Shown: piece after piece, positions 51,152 to 62,811 of the stretch
Layout: each line of letters begins with the position of its first letter
Position numbering within the stretch: position 1 is the first letter of the stretch
NCBI RefSeq assembly: GCF_026262505.1
Contig: NC_067206.1
Span: 22,397,896 to 22,461,895, forward strand
Direction of reading: 5' to 3'
Source: Trichomonas vaginalis G3
Taxonomy: Eukaryota > Parabasalia > Trichomonadida > Trichomonadidae
DNA: 64,000 nt
Translations under genes and position numbers: made by a program
The notes under the pieces: generated by a model
What the model was told of the DNA's origin: nothing
Database searches by the model: none
What the model saw: only the letters and a program-made list of their open reading frames with translations

Positions 51152-52162
51152 TTATGAAGAGTTAGAAATGTTTACTAAAGTTTGTAAAAAAAGAGAAAGT
51201 TCATTAACTTTAGAAATTCTTTTATTGATAATTGCAAATTCTACTTGGCAATTACCAGTTGAAAGATGAATCAATTTGTTAGTAAATGGTTCTCTTCGAT
51301 TAGTAGGTACTACATTTCTATAAAATGTATTTGAAATCGAATTGTCAATGTAACAATTATCAACTGTTGTTTGTTCATTTGGATCACCATAATCATGGTT
51401 ATATATCAAATATGAACCTTGAGGAACAGTGTTGTTAATAAAAGAACAACTTTTTACAGTAAGAGAATTATATGAATGGTAAATAATTCCTAAATTTGAT
51501 TCTGTTTTTGTATTATTTATAATATTACATGAATCAATCAACGCATTATACCAAATATCTAGAATCATACTATTTGTTGCTAAATTATTAACAACAGTTG
51601 TATAGTTATATTTTGTTGTGTATTTTTCTAAAGGATTTTTAATCCAACCAGCAGGTCCCCAAGATGCTTTGCATGAAGAGAAATTTGTTGATGAAACTAC
51701 GATATTATCACGTTCTGCATAAATAGAACTATCAATACTTTCTTTTCCTACATCGAAAAGGGAACTTTCAATAATAAAGTTTAAGTTATCTTTGTCAACT
51801 TTTGTATATGAAAAGTGGCCTTGTACTTGGCTTTGGCATTTTGTACAACAGAATTTTCGTTGAACAATAGAACTATTACTACCAATTTTGAAGTAAATGC
51901 AACTTCCTTCTGATGTTGAAGTGCAATTACTAAAAGAACACCGATTATGTAGGAACAGTGAGTTTTCAATTGGATCAAAGTTGATAACTCGGTTATTATC
52001 ATCATAAAAATTGCACTCATCTAAGTAATATTGACCTTGACCTGCTAATAGATCGCAGTTTTGGCAATATTTAGTCGGATCTCCTGTTAGCCCACTGCTG
52101 AAGTAGAATTTCCAAACATCGTCATCTTCTGGAGAAGATGACTTTTTTGCATTTTCATGCAA
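51152..52162 (-). CDS. Beta-helix surface-type protein (member F, unit 4)
   Basis: 336 codons, TTG at the apparent start. C-terminal variants (REPFTNKL, CQVEFAIINKRISKVNELS) set it apart from members C, D and G; some of these changes match member B or H, which suggests gene conversion between copies. Confidence 0.55.
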   Translation of the reverse strand: MHENAKKSSSPEDDDVWKFYFSSGLTGDPTKYCQNCDLLAGQGQYYLDECNFYDDNNRVINFDPIENSLFLHNRCSFSNCTSTSEGSCIYFKIGSNSSIVQRKFCCTKCQSQVQGHFSYTKVDKDNLNFIIESSLFDVGKESIDSSIYAERDNIVVSSTNFSSCKASWGPAGWIKNPLEKYTTKYNYTTVVNNLATNSMILDIWYNALIDSCNIINNTKTESNLGIIYHSYNSLTVKSCSFINNTVPQGSYLIYNHDYGDPNEQTTVDNCYIDNSISNTFYRNVVPTNRREPFTNKLIHLSTGNCQVEFAIINKRISKVNELSLFLQTLVNISNSS

Positions 52163-52335
52163 ATAATAAAATAACCGAAAATTTTGAATACTTATTCAAA
52201 CTATATAAGATTCTTGTTCCTTGTAAAATAATTCTTAACATAAGCACTGTTGAAGATAAACCAAGAGAAGTGGAATATAAAATAATAACGATTGAATGAA
52301 TTATTTCACAAATTAGAATAAATATAAAAATATTT

Positions 52336-54345
52336 TTAGCGGAAGAAAGAGTGAATCAGTTTCTGACATAAATCATTGGATGAGGTCTTAACAGTAACAC
52401 GACAAATAATGCCTTTGGACTTGGATGAACCAACTTCGGTGCGAACAAGAACAAAAGGACCGTTGTCGATCATTTGACCACTGAAATCAAGAATAATAGC
52501 CGTGTTCTTAGAGTTTTCGCCTTTACAAACAAAATGAAGCCATGAGAAATCGTCTTCGATACGCTTAACAGCAGATTCGGTGTCTTTGTCATTAGACATA
52601 ACAAATGCTTTTGTGCATTTAATATATTGTTCGTTATCCATTCACGCTCGAAATCAACTGAGATAGGCTCGCACCAAAATTCGGGACCTAAATAAACATC
52701 CCCAAATTGTACTCATCTTCCGAGCCAACATCGGAATCCGTGTATTCGAGTTTAGCACTGAATGTGCCGAAACAAAGATGACTTTGACTACGTTCAAGGA
52801 CTAAACATGTGGAGACTGTTTGTTGATAACCAACTTGTTTGGCAACGTATTCATTTGAGTCATCTAAAACATCGATGTCACTCAATCTGATAGACAAGTC
52901 ATTATATACTTTGTCTTCAATCGTGTTAGTGACAATAAACTCTAAAATAATGTGTTTCTTGAAGATGTTAACGAAATATGAAACAACAAACTCTTCATCA
53001 CGATCAGTGAGGTCAATAGCATCCGTTTTACGGATATATCACCATACTTACGTTTGATGTTATCGTCAAACTCAACGGGAATAAATGTAGTTTCGTCGGT
53101 GACTTGTTGAAGATCTGTTGTTTGTTTCTGAATTATCTGAAACATGTTCGTCGTGTGAGATGTCGTCCGTTTCGTCTGAAACCATATGGAATTCAGTCAG
53201 AATAGTTGACATGTCTAAACAGCTCTTCAATGCATGGATTAATAACAAAACATGCTCGCGAACAATGTCATCTTCGTCATCAACAAAAAGTGATAAAAGT
53301 GGTAAAATCTTTTCTTTCATCCCTTCGCATTTGTATGCAATACATGAAAGTGTGTTAAGAGCGGCCATGCGAACTGATGAAACATCTAAGTTAACACGGT
53401 TAAAAAGAACCGGAATGATACCTTCTGGATCTTCCAATGATTCAACTTGTCCACCAATGAAATCACAGATAGTACGTGCAACATCAACAGTGTCCCAGTC
53501 TTCTAAATACTCGGAAAGCTTAGGAAGAAGTTGTGAACGAGGGATACCTTCTGTAGTAAGAAGAGATCGAAGGATCGAGAACTTAGATTTCTTGTCATTC
53601 GTGTATTTGAGAAGTAAAACTGCGACGGCGCTGTTAACTTGTCCGATTTGTACTTGCCAGCAAAGACACATGCCTCTTGTGCAACTGATTTAAGAAGTGG
53701 TGTAGCCCATTTCTTGCAGTTCTTAAGGATACGCTTAGTAAGCGATGTCCATGTGTGATTCATCGCCAAGACGAAGAAACGCAGATGCTGGCAAGGGCGG
53801 CAAGAAGAGCTGTTGCTGTGCTTAGTAAGTTCGATGATTTGTGGAAGAAGTGATGAATAGACTTGGATGTTTGTCGAATTTGCAATAGTACGGACTGCGC
53901 GAACGACCGAAGAATTGAACCACCAAAGAATGAAAAAAATCGCAGTGGCGGACTCGTTAGGTAAGTATGAACCGCATTTACGAATGGTTTCAAGACATGT
54001 TTTGTGGTGAATTAGAATTGATTGATTGACGTAAGAAATTCATAACTTGATCGGTTTGTTTGAGCTTGAGAGTTTGTGTAGCAATCGAGATTTGGATGCA
54101 TTGTTCAAGAATGCTCTTAGATGGTTCTAATGTACTCGATAATTGAGCAGACGCATGAAGATCATCACTTCGAAGAGCATGAAGTAGAAGTAATGCGTGA
54201 AAACGAACGGATCGTTGTGTTGAATTTGATGCTTGACGAATTTCATAAAGCCACCTTAAAACGGCGTCTTTTCTGCCACCTTCAATAATCTTAAGAGCAC
54301 CACAAAATGCTGATGATGCTGTATATGAGTTATTTTATTATTATG
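52336..54345 (-). pseudogene. Coatomer gamma fragment, unit 5 (5' truncated, many indels)
   Basis: Same sequence as the other truncated copies apart from about eleven small indels, mostly in homopolymers or short repeats. Examples: a C lost near 52639 and 52702, an A lost near 53036, a T gained near 53125, AAGAAACGC near 53775, an A gained near 53935, a T gained near 54001. Base substitutions are nearly absent. That pattern points to poor consensus rather than decay. Confidence 0.8.
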
Positions 54346-54752
54346 TTTAAGTTGTTAAATACTCTCTTCTTATATTAACGTAGTGAAGAATGATGTATAT
54401 CAAAATATATTGATTGATATAATATTCTCTTCATGAATTTTTTATTAAAAGAATTTGAAGTATAAATTGAACTATAAAAGATTTTTCATCTTGTCTATGT
54501 AAAGCAATGACAATTGATAACTAACGACGTCCTTAAATTATTAATATTTGTTTCTACATAACTTCATGCAGAAACATGATATTTAATAACAATTTCATAT
54601 AATCCAGTTCAAATGTTATATTTTTATCGCAACCATCATCAATAAGAATAACTACAACGTCGTAATTCCTGTTTTTCAAATAAATAATATACATTAATCA
54701 AATTAGAGTTTTCGATTTTGAAACTTTCATTAGAAGAGAATGAAATAATAGA

Positions 54753-55763
54753 TTATGAAGAGTTAGAAATGTTTACTAAAGTTTGTAAAAAAAGAGAAAG
54801 TTTATTAAATTTAGAAATTCTTTTATTGATAATTGCTAATTCTGCTTGGCAATTACCAGTTGAAAGATGAATCAATTTGTTAGTAAATAGTTCTCTTCGA
54901 TTAGTAGGTACTACATTTCTATAAAATGTATTTGAAATCGAATTGTCAATGTAACAATTATCAACTGTTGTTTGTTCATTTGGATCACCATAATCATGGT
55001 TATATATCAAATATGAACCTTGAGGAACAGTGTTGTTAATAAAAGAACAACTTTTTACAGTAAGAGAATTATATGAATGGTAAATAATTCCTAAATTTGA
55101 TTCTGTTTTTGTATTATTTATAATATTACATGAATCAATCAACGCATTATACCAAATATCTAGAATCATACTATTTGTTGCTAAATTATTAACAACAGTT
55201 GTATAGTTATATTTTGTTGTGTATTTTTCTAAAGGATTTTTAATCCAACCAGCAGGTCCCCAAGATGCTTTGCATGAAGAGAAATTTGTTGATGAAACTA
55301 CGATATTATCACGTTCTGCATAAATAGAACTATCAATACTTTCTTTTCCTACATCGAAAAGGGAACTTTCAATAATAAAGTTTAAGTTATCTTTGTCAAC
55401 TTTTGTATATGAAAAGTGGCCTTGTACTTGGCTTTGGCATTTTGTACAACAGAATTTTCGTTGAACAATAGAACTATTACTACCAATTTTGAAGTAAATG
55501 CAACTTCCTTCTGATGTTGAAGTGCAATTACTAAAAGAACACCGATTATGTAGGAACAGTGAGTTTTCAATTGGATCAAAGTTGATAACTCGGTTATTAT
55601 CATCATAAAAATTGCACTCATCTAAGTAATATTGACCTTGACCTGCTAATAGATCGCAGTTTTGGCAATATTTAGTCGGATCTCCTGTTAGCCCACTGCT
55701 GAAGTAGAATTTCCAAACATCGTCATCTTCTGGAGAAGATGACTTTTTTGCATTTTCATGCAA
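54753..55763 (-). CDS. Beta-helix surface-type protein (member G, unit 5)
   Basis: Protein identical to members C and D as read, TTG at the apparent start. It is intact although the COPG fragment of the same unit is full of indels. Confidence 0.55.
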   Translation of the reverse strand: MHENAKKSSSPEDDDVWKFYFSSGLTGDPTKYCQNCDLLAGQGQYYLDECNFYDDNNRVINFDPIENSLFLHNRCSFSNCTSTSEGSCIYFKIGSNSSIVQRKFCCTKCQSQVQGHFSYTKVDKDNLNFIIESSLFDVGKESIDSSIYAERDNIVVSSTNFSSCKASWGPAGWIKNPLEKYTTKYNYTTVVNNLATNSMILDIWYNALIDSCNIINNTKTESNLGIIYHSYNSLTVKSCSFINNTVPQGSYLIYNHDYGDPNEQTTVDNCYIDNSISNTFYRNVVPTNRRELFTNKLIHLSTGNCQAELAIINKRISKFNKLSLFLQTLVNISNSS

Positions 55764-55938
55764 ATAATAAAATAACCGAAAATTTTGAATACTTATTCAA
55801 ACTATATAAGATTCTTGTTCCTTGTAAAATAATTCTTAACATAAGCACTGTTGAAGATAAACCAAGAGAAGTGGAATATAAAATAATAACGATTGAATGA
55901 ATTATTTCACAAATTAGAATAAATATAAAAATATATTT

Positions 55939-57934
55939 TTAGCGGAAGAAAGAGTGAATCAGTTTCTGACATAAATCATTGGATGAGGTCTTAACAGTAA
56001 CACGACAAATAATGCCTTTGGACTTGGATGAACCAACTTCGGTGCGAACAAGAACAAAAGGACCGTTGTCGATCATTTGACCACTGAAATCAAGAATAAT
56101 AGCCGTGTTCTTAGAGTTTTCGCCTTTACAAACAAAATGAAGCCATGAGAAATCGTCTTCGATACGCTTAACAGCAGATTCGGTGTCTTTGTCATTAGAC
56201 ATAACAAATGCTTTTGTGCATTTAATATATTGTTCGTTATCCCATTCACGCTCGAAATCAACTGAGATAGGCTCGCACCAAAATTCGGGACCTAAATAAA
56301 CATCCCCCAAATTGTACTCATCTTCCGAGCCAACATCGGAATCCGTGTATTCGAGTTTAGCACTGAATGTGCCGAAACAAAGATGACTTTGACTACGTTC
56401 AAGGACTAAACATGTGGAGACTGTTTGTTGATAACCAACTTGTTTGGCAACGTATTCATTTGAGTCATCTAAAACATCGATGTCACTCAATCTGATAGAC
56501 AAGTCATTATATACTTTGTCTTCAATCGTGTTAGTGACAATAAACTCTAAAATAATGTGTTTCTTGAAGATGTTAACGAAATATGAAACAACAAACTCTT
56601 CATCACGATCAGTGAGGTCAATAGCATCCGTTTTACGGATAATATCACCATACTTACGTTTGATGTTATCGTCAAACTCAACGGGAATAAATGTAGTTTC
56701 GTCGGTGACTTGTTGAAGATCTGTTGTTTGTTCTGAATTATCTGAAACATGTTCGTCGTGTGAGATGTCGTCCGTTTCGTCTGAAACCATATGGAATTCA
56801 GTCAGAATAGTTGACATGTCTAAACAGCTCTTCAATGCATGGATTAATAACAAAACATGCTCGCGAACAATGTCATCTTCGTCATCAACAAAAAGTGATA
56901 AAAGTGGTAAAATCTTTTCTTTCATCCCTTCGCATTTGTATGCAATACATGAAAGTGTGTTAAGAGCGGCCATGCGAACTGATGAAACATCTAAGTTAAC
57001 ACGGTTAAAAAGAACCGGAATGATACCTTCTGGATCTTCCAATGATTCAACTTGTCCACCAATGAAATCACAGATAGTACGTGCAACATCAACAGTGTCC
57101 CAGTCTTCTAAATACTCGGAAAGCTTAGGAAGAAGTTGTGAACGAGGGATACCTTCTGTAGTAAGAAGAGATCGAAGGATCGAGAACTTAGATTTCTTGT
57201 CATTCGTGTATTTGAGAAGTAAAACTGCGACGTCTGTTAACTTGTCCGATTTGTACTTGCCAGCAAAGACACATGCCTCTTGTGCAACTGATTTAAGAAG
57301 TGGTGTAGCCCATTTCTTGCAGTTCTTAAGGATACGCTTAGTAGCGATGTCCATGTGTGATTCATCGCCAAGACGAAGAACGCAGATGCTGGCAAGGGCG
57401 GCAAGAGAGCTGTTGCTGTGCTTAGTAAGTTCGATGATTTGTGGAAGAAGTGATGAATAGACTTGGATGTTTGTCGAATTTGCAATAGTACGGACTGCGG
57501 CGAACGACCGAAGAATTGAACCACCAAAGAATGAAAAAATCGCAGTGGCGGACTCGTTAGGTAAGTATGAACCGCATTTACGAATGGTTTCAAGACATGT
57601 TTGTGGTGAATTAGAATTGATTGATTGACGTAAGAAATTCATAACTTGATCGGTTTGTTTGAGCTTGAGAGTTTGTGTAGCAATCGAGATTTGGATGCAT
57701 TGTTCAAGAATGCTCTTAGATGGTTCTAATGTACTCGATAATTGAGCAGACGCATGAAGATCATCACTTCGAAGAGCATGAAGTAGAAGTAATGCGTGAA
57801 AACGAACGGATCGTTGTGTTGAATTTGATGCTTGACGAATTTCATAAAGCCACCTTAAAACGGCGTCTTTTCTGCCACCTTCAATAATCTTAAGAGCACC
57901 ACAAAATGCTGATGATGCTGTATATGAGTTATTT
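55939..57934 (-). pseudogene. Coatomer gamma fragment, unit 6 (5' truncated)
   Basis: Intact 567-codon frame (ATG at 57642), same as units 1-3, same junction. Confidence 0.85.
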
Positions 57935-58351
57935 TATTATTATGTTTAAGTTGTTAAATACTCTCTTCTTATATTAACGTAGTGAAGAATGATGTATATC
58001 AAAATATATTGATTGATATAATATTCTCTTCATGAATTTTTTATTAAAAGAATTTGAAGTATAAATTGAACTATAAAAGATTTTTCATCTTGTCTATGTA
58101 AAGCAATGACAATTGATAACTAACGACGTCCTTAAATTATTAATATTTGTTTCTACATAACTTCATGCAGAAACATGATATTTAATAACAATTTCATATA
58201 ATCCAGTTCAAATGTTATATTTTTATCGCAACCATCATCAATAAGAATAACTACAACGTCGTAATTCCTGTTTTTCAAATAAATAATATACATTAATCAA
58301 ATTAGAGTTTTCGATTTTGAAACTTTCATTAGAAGAGAATGAAATAATAGA

Positions 58352-59362
58352 TTATGAAGAGTTAGAAATGTTTACTAAAGTTTGTAAAAAAAGAGAAAGT
58401 TTATTAAATTTAGAAATTCTTTTATTGATAATTGCTAATTCTGCTTGGCAATTACCAGTTGAAAGATGAATCAATTTGTTAGTAAATGGTTCTCTTCGAT
58501 TAGTAGGTACTACATTTCTATAAAATGTATTTGAAATCGAATTGTCAATGTAACAATTATCAACTGTTGTTTGTTCATTTGGATCACCATAATCATGGTT
58601 ATATATCAAATATGAACCTTGAGGAACAGTGTTGTTAATAAAAGAACAACTTTTTACAGTAAGAGAATTATATGAATGGTAAATAATTCCTAAATTTGAT
58701 TTTGTTTTTGTATTATTTATAATATTACATGAATCAATCAAAGAGTTATACCAAATATCTAGAATCATTTGTTTTGTTGCTAAATTATTAACAACAGTTG
58801 TATAGTTATATTTTGTTGTGTATTTTTCTAAAGGATTTTTAATCCAACCAGCAGGTCCCCAAGATGCTTTGCATGAAGAGAAATTTGTTGATGAAACTAC
58901 GATATTATCACGTTCTGCATAAATAGAACTATCAATACTTTCTTTTCCTACATCGAAAAGGGAACTTTCAATAATAAAGTTTAAGTTATCTTTGTCAACT
59001 TTTGTATATGAAAAGTGGCCTTGTACTTGGCTTTGGCATTTTGTACAACAGAATTTTCGTTGAACAATAGAACTATTACTACCAATTTTGAAGTAAATGC
59101 AACTTCCTTCTGATGTTGAAGTGCAATTACTAAAAGAACACCGATTATGTAGGAACAGTGAGTTTTCAATTGGATCAAAGTTGATAACTCGGTTATTATC
59201 ATCATAAAAATTGCACTCATCTAAGTAATATTGACCTTGACCTGCTAATAGATCGCAGTTTTGGCAATATTTAGTCGGATCTCCTGTTAGCCCACTGCTG
59301 AAGTAGAATTTCCAAACATCGTCATCTTCTGGAGAAGATGACTTTTTTGCATTTTCATGCAA
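58352..59362 (-). CDS. Beta-helix surface-type protein (member H, unit 6)
   Basis: 336 codons, TTG at the apparent start. It differs from C by NNLATKQMILDIWYNSLID, TKTKSN and REPFTN; the NSLID piece matches member B. A mosaic of family variants, as expected from gene conversion. Directly downstream of the full-length COPG on the same strand, 175 bp apart. Confidence 0.55.
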   Translation of the reverse strand: MHENAKKSSSPEDDDVWKFYFSSGLTGDPTKYCQNCDLLAGQGQYYLDECNFYDDNNRVINFDPIENSLFLHNRCSFSNCTSTSEGSCIYFKIGSNSSIVQRKFCCTKCQSQVQGHFSYTKVDKDNLNFIIESSLFDVGKESIDSSIYAERDNIVVSSTNFSSCKASWGPAGWIKNPLEKYTTKYNYTTVVNNLATKQMILDIWYNSLIDSCNIINNTKTKSNLGIIYHSYNSLTVKSCSFINNTVPQGSYLIYNHDYGDPNEQTTVDNCYIDNSISNTFYRNVVPTNRREPFTNKLIHLSTGNCQAELAIINKRISKFNKLSLFLQTLVNISNSS

Positions 59363-59537
59363 ATAATAAAATAACCGAAAATTTTGAATACTTATTCAAA
59401 CTATATAAGATTCTTGTTCCTTGTAAAATAATTCTTAACATAAGCACTGTTGAAGATAAACCAAGAGAAGTGGAATATAAAATAATAACGATTGAATGAA
59501 TTATTTCACAAATTAGAATAAATATAAAAATATCTTT

Positions 59538-61962
59538 TTAGCGGAAGAAAGAGTGAATCAGTTTCTGACATAAATCATTGGATGAGGTCTTAACAGTAAC
59601 ACGACAAATAATGCCTTTGGACTTGGATGAACCAACTTCGGTGCGAACAAGAACAAAAGGACCGTTGTCGATCATTTGACCACTGAAATCAAGAATAATA
59701 GCCGTGTTCTTAGAGTTTTCGCCTTTACAAACAAAATGAAGCCATGAGAAATCGTCTTCGATGCGCTTAACAGCAGATTCGGTGTCTTTGTCATTAGACA
59801 TAACAAATGCTTTTGTGCATTTAATATATTGTTCGTTATCCCATTCACGCTCGAAATCAACTGAGATAGGCTCGCACCAAAATTCGGGACCTAAATAAAC
59901 ATCCCCCAAATTGTACTCATCTTCCGAGCCAACATCGGAATCCGTGTATTCGAGTTTAGCACTGAATGTGCCGAAACAAAGATGACTTTGACTACGTTCA
60001 AGGACTAAACATGTGGAGACTGTTTGTTGATAACCAACTTGTTTGGCAACGTATTCATTTGAGTCATCTAAAACATCGATGTCACTCAATCTGATAGACA
60101 AGTCATTATATACTTTGTCTTCAATCGTGTTAGTGACAATAAACTCTAAAATAATGTGTTTCTTGAAGATGTTAACGAAATATGAAACAACAAACTCTTC
60201 ATCACGATCAGTGAGGTCAATAGCATCCGTTTTACGGATAATATCACCATACTTACGTTGATGTTATCGTCAAACTCAACGGGAATAAATGTAGTTTCGT
60301 GGTGACTTGTTGAAGATCTGTTTGTTTGTTCTGAATTATCTGAAACATGTTCGTCGTGTGAGATGTCGTCCGTTTCGTCTGAAACCATATGGAATTCAGT
60401 CAGAATAGTTGACATGTCTAAACAGCTCTTCAATGCATGGATTAATAACAAAACATGCTCTCGCGAACAATGTCATCTTCGTCATCAACAAAAAGTGATA
60501 AAAGTGGTAAAATCTTTTCTTTCATCCCTTCGCATTTGTATGCAATACATGAAAGTGTGTTAAGAGCGGCCATGCGAACTGATGAAACATCTAAGTTAAC
60601 ACGGTTAAAAAGAACCGGAATGATACCTTCTGGATCTTCCAATGATTCAACTTGTCCACCAATGAAATCACAGATAGTACGTGCAACATCAACAGTGTCC
60701 CAGTCTTCTAAATACTCGGAAAGCTTAGGAAGAAGTTGTGAACGAGGGATACCTTCTGTAGTAAGAAGAGATCGAAGGATCGAGAACTTAGATTTCTTGT
60801 CATTCGTGTATTTGAGAAGTAAAACTGCGACGTCTGTTAACTTGTCCGATTTGTACTTGCCAGCAAAGACACATGCCTCTTGTGCAACTGATTTAAGAAG
60901 TGGTGTAGCCCATTTCTTGCAGTTCTTAAGGATACGCTTAGTAGCGATGTCCATGTGTGATTCATCGCCAAGACGAAGAACGCAGATGCTGGCAAGGGCG
61001 GCAAGAGAGCTGTTGCTGTGCTTAGTAAGTTCGATGATTTGTGGAAGAAGTGATGAATAGACTTGGATGTTTGTCGAATTTGCAATAGTACGGACTGCGG
61101 CGAACGACCGAAGAATTGAACCACCAAAGAATGAAAAAATCGCAGTGGCGGACTCGTTAGGTAAGTATGAACCGCATTTACGAATGGTTTCAAGACATGT
61201 TTGTGGTGAATTAGAATTGATTGATTGACGTAAGAAATTCATAACTTGATCGGTTTGTTTGAGCTTGAGAGTTTGTGTAGCAATCGAGATTTGGATGCAT
61301 TGTTCAAGAATGCTCTTAGATGGTTCTAATGTACTCGATAATTGAGCAGACGCATGAAGATCATCACTTCGAAGAGCATGAAGTAGAAGTAATGCGTGAA
61401 AACGAACAGATCGTTGTGTTGAATTTGATGCTTGACGAATTTCATAAAGCCACCTTAAAACGGCGTCTTTTCTGCCACCTTCAATAATCTTAAGAGCACC
61501 ACAAAGTGCTGATGATGATGTATATGGGTTATTTGAGCTGATGGCAGGCTTAAGGAACTTTTCGAGAGTTAATGCACTATTTGCATCGAGAAGAGAGCAT
61601 AAACAACGAATAGCATGGCCTTGTGTCATTGCTACTTCGCCATTAATGTCTTTACTAAGAGAGTGAGTGATAATAATAGCATCATGTGGTTTAATTTTAA
61701 TTTGCTTCAATAAAAGAATAAGAAGGCGATGAATATATGGATCTTGATTATGCATAAGTTGTGTTAAACTGAAAAATAGTTCAGTTTGCTCTTTGTCAGT
61801 GAATTGAACGCCAATTGCTGTTGCTTGTAAAATTGCAATCATAGCTGCTCTACATTTAGAAAGATCTAATGTAACATCACGGAATACACGTGATTTATTG
61901 ATAATCGCAGAAGTATTAATGTCTTTAGGATCAGTACTTTTTGCTCCAGCCTTCTTCTTCAT
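59538..61962 (-). CDS. COPG: Coatomer subunit gamma, copy with complete 5' end (frame disturbed by four indels)
   Basis: About 807 codons from the ATG at 61960-61962 (MKKKAGAKSTDPKDINTS). The N-terminal HEAT trunk (about 20-500) starts SRVFRDVTLDLSKCRAAMI, followed by an acidic linker (ETDDISHDEHVSDNSE) and the gamma appendage (EEFVVSYFVNIFKKHIILEF; GEDEYNLGDVYLGPEFW-type strands; NTAIILDFSGQ near the end). Human gamma-COP is 874 residues. Gamma-COP is a core subunit of the COPI coat for Golgi-to-ER traffic and binds Arf and cargo. Four small indels between 60258 and 60463 break the frame here: one T lost near 60259, one C lost near 60300, one T gained near 60322, two bases gained near 60461. 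The truncated copies are intact at these sites, so sequencing error is likely. Confidence 0.9.
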
Positions 61963-61970
61963 CTGAAAAA

Positions 61971-61978
61971 AAAAGTGA
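61971..61978 (-). promoter_or_regulatory. Inr-like motif before COPG
   Basis: TCACTTTT on the minus strand about nine bases before the ATG, matching the trichomonad initiator. The T-run ending in CAG directly before the ATG could alternatively be a 3' splice site, but no branch-site motif (ACTAACACACAG type) is present. Confidence 0.45.
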
Positions 61979-62382
61979 GTTTTTTTTTCGAAATCATTTT
62001 TATTAGAAATCAATATTATAATTACATATAAAAACGCTTAAAATAATAAATTGAACTGTAAAAAAGGCTATTGATAACATAATTCAAATTTTCACAAAAA
62101 CTATGTTAATGAGCAAATTCATAATAAAATAAGCCTGTGTGCATATGGATAAGCATTTGGTCTTATTAAAAATATATATTAGCATATGAAGCATTTCCAT
62201 TATCATAACTTTTGGGAAATACCTCTGTATAGTTGGTAAAAAAATGTAACTTTTTAAAATGATATTTCAGTAGCTATATAAATCGATTAAATTAAACTTG
62301 AGAGGTTAAAAAAATAAAATTATTTTGAAAAGTAAAGTATTTATTAATGCAACAACATGAGTTATAGAATAGGACAAATTTA
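61979..62382. other. Intergenic spacer right of COPG
   Basis: AT-rich, no gene seen; it holds the COPG upstream region and the 3' end of the small coiled-coil gene. Confidence 0.5.
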
Positions 62383-62694
62383 TCATTCTGTTGCAGTCTC
62401 TTTGTTCTCCTCAGTCTCCTTGTTTTCTTGTTCTCCGGATTTTTCTTGAAGCTGCTTCAGTTTTTCTCTTTTCTCCTCAACAATTGGTTGTAATTCTTGA
62501 ATAGCAGCAATGAGTTCTTCTTTTGTTTCTGGATTCTTTCTCTGAACTTCTGGTGTATTTAAATCACGTGTTTTAACTTCTTGTGTTTGCTTATTTGAAT
62601 TATCTTTGCCACCTTTGTATGGAGAGTCACGGTTGATTTTGATTGATGGTTTAGATGGTGAAATACGTGATTTTGATTCCATTTTGAATGACAT
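62383..62694 (-). CDS. Small charged coiled-coil protein (103 aa)
   Basis: Not recognised. 103 residues: a basic, S/P-rich start (SRISPSKPSIKINRDSPYKGG), then a heptad-type helix (ETKEELIAAIQELQPIVEEKREKLKQLQEK), ending in a Glu/Lys/Thr-rich tail. Soluble, probably dimeric. The ATG at 62694 or the in-frame ATG four codons later could both serve. Inr-like TCATATCA lies a few bases upstream. Confidence 0.65.
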   Translation of the reverse strand: MSFKMESKSRISPSKPSIKINRDSPYKGGKDNSNKQTQEVKTRDLNTPEVQRKNPETKEELIAAIQELQPIVEEKREKLKQLQEKSGEQENKETEENKETATE

Positions 62695-62811
62695 GTGATA
62701 TGAAAAAACATATGTGGTAAAAAATATTTCAGAATGGAATTAGAAGTAGAAAGTAGTCCAACTAAAATTGCACCGACTTAAAATATTCAATATTTACGGT
62801 TATTTTATTAT

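Larger units (their letters stand above)
37950..59537 (-). repeat. Tandem array: six ~3.6-kb units of truncated COPG plus beta-helix gene
   Basis: Units start at 37950, 41549, 45148, 48746, 52336 and 55939; most spacings are 3599 bp, the others 3590-3603. Each unit, read left to right, is a 3' COPG fragment (minus strand), a 417-bp spacer of unknown origin, a beta-helix gene (minus strand) and a 175-bp spacer. The array ends on the right at the COPG copy that retains its 5' end (59538-61962). Units 2, 3 and 6 look identical or nearly so. The left-most unit is flanked by a more diverged beta-helix gene (B). Confidence 0.95.

Noticed and set aside
61963-61980. 3' splice site directly before the COPG ATG (T-run then CAG)
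   Set aside because: No trichomonad branch-site/acceptor motif and an Inr-like TCACTTTT explains the region better.
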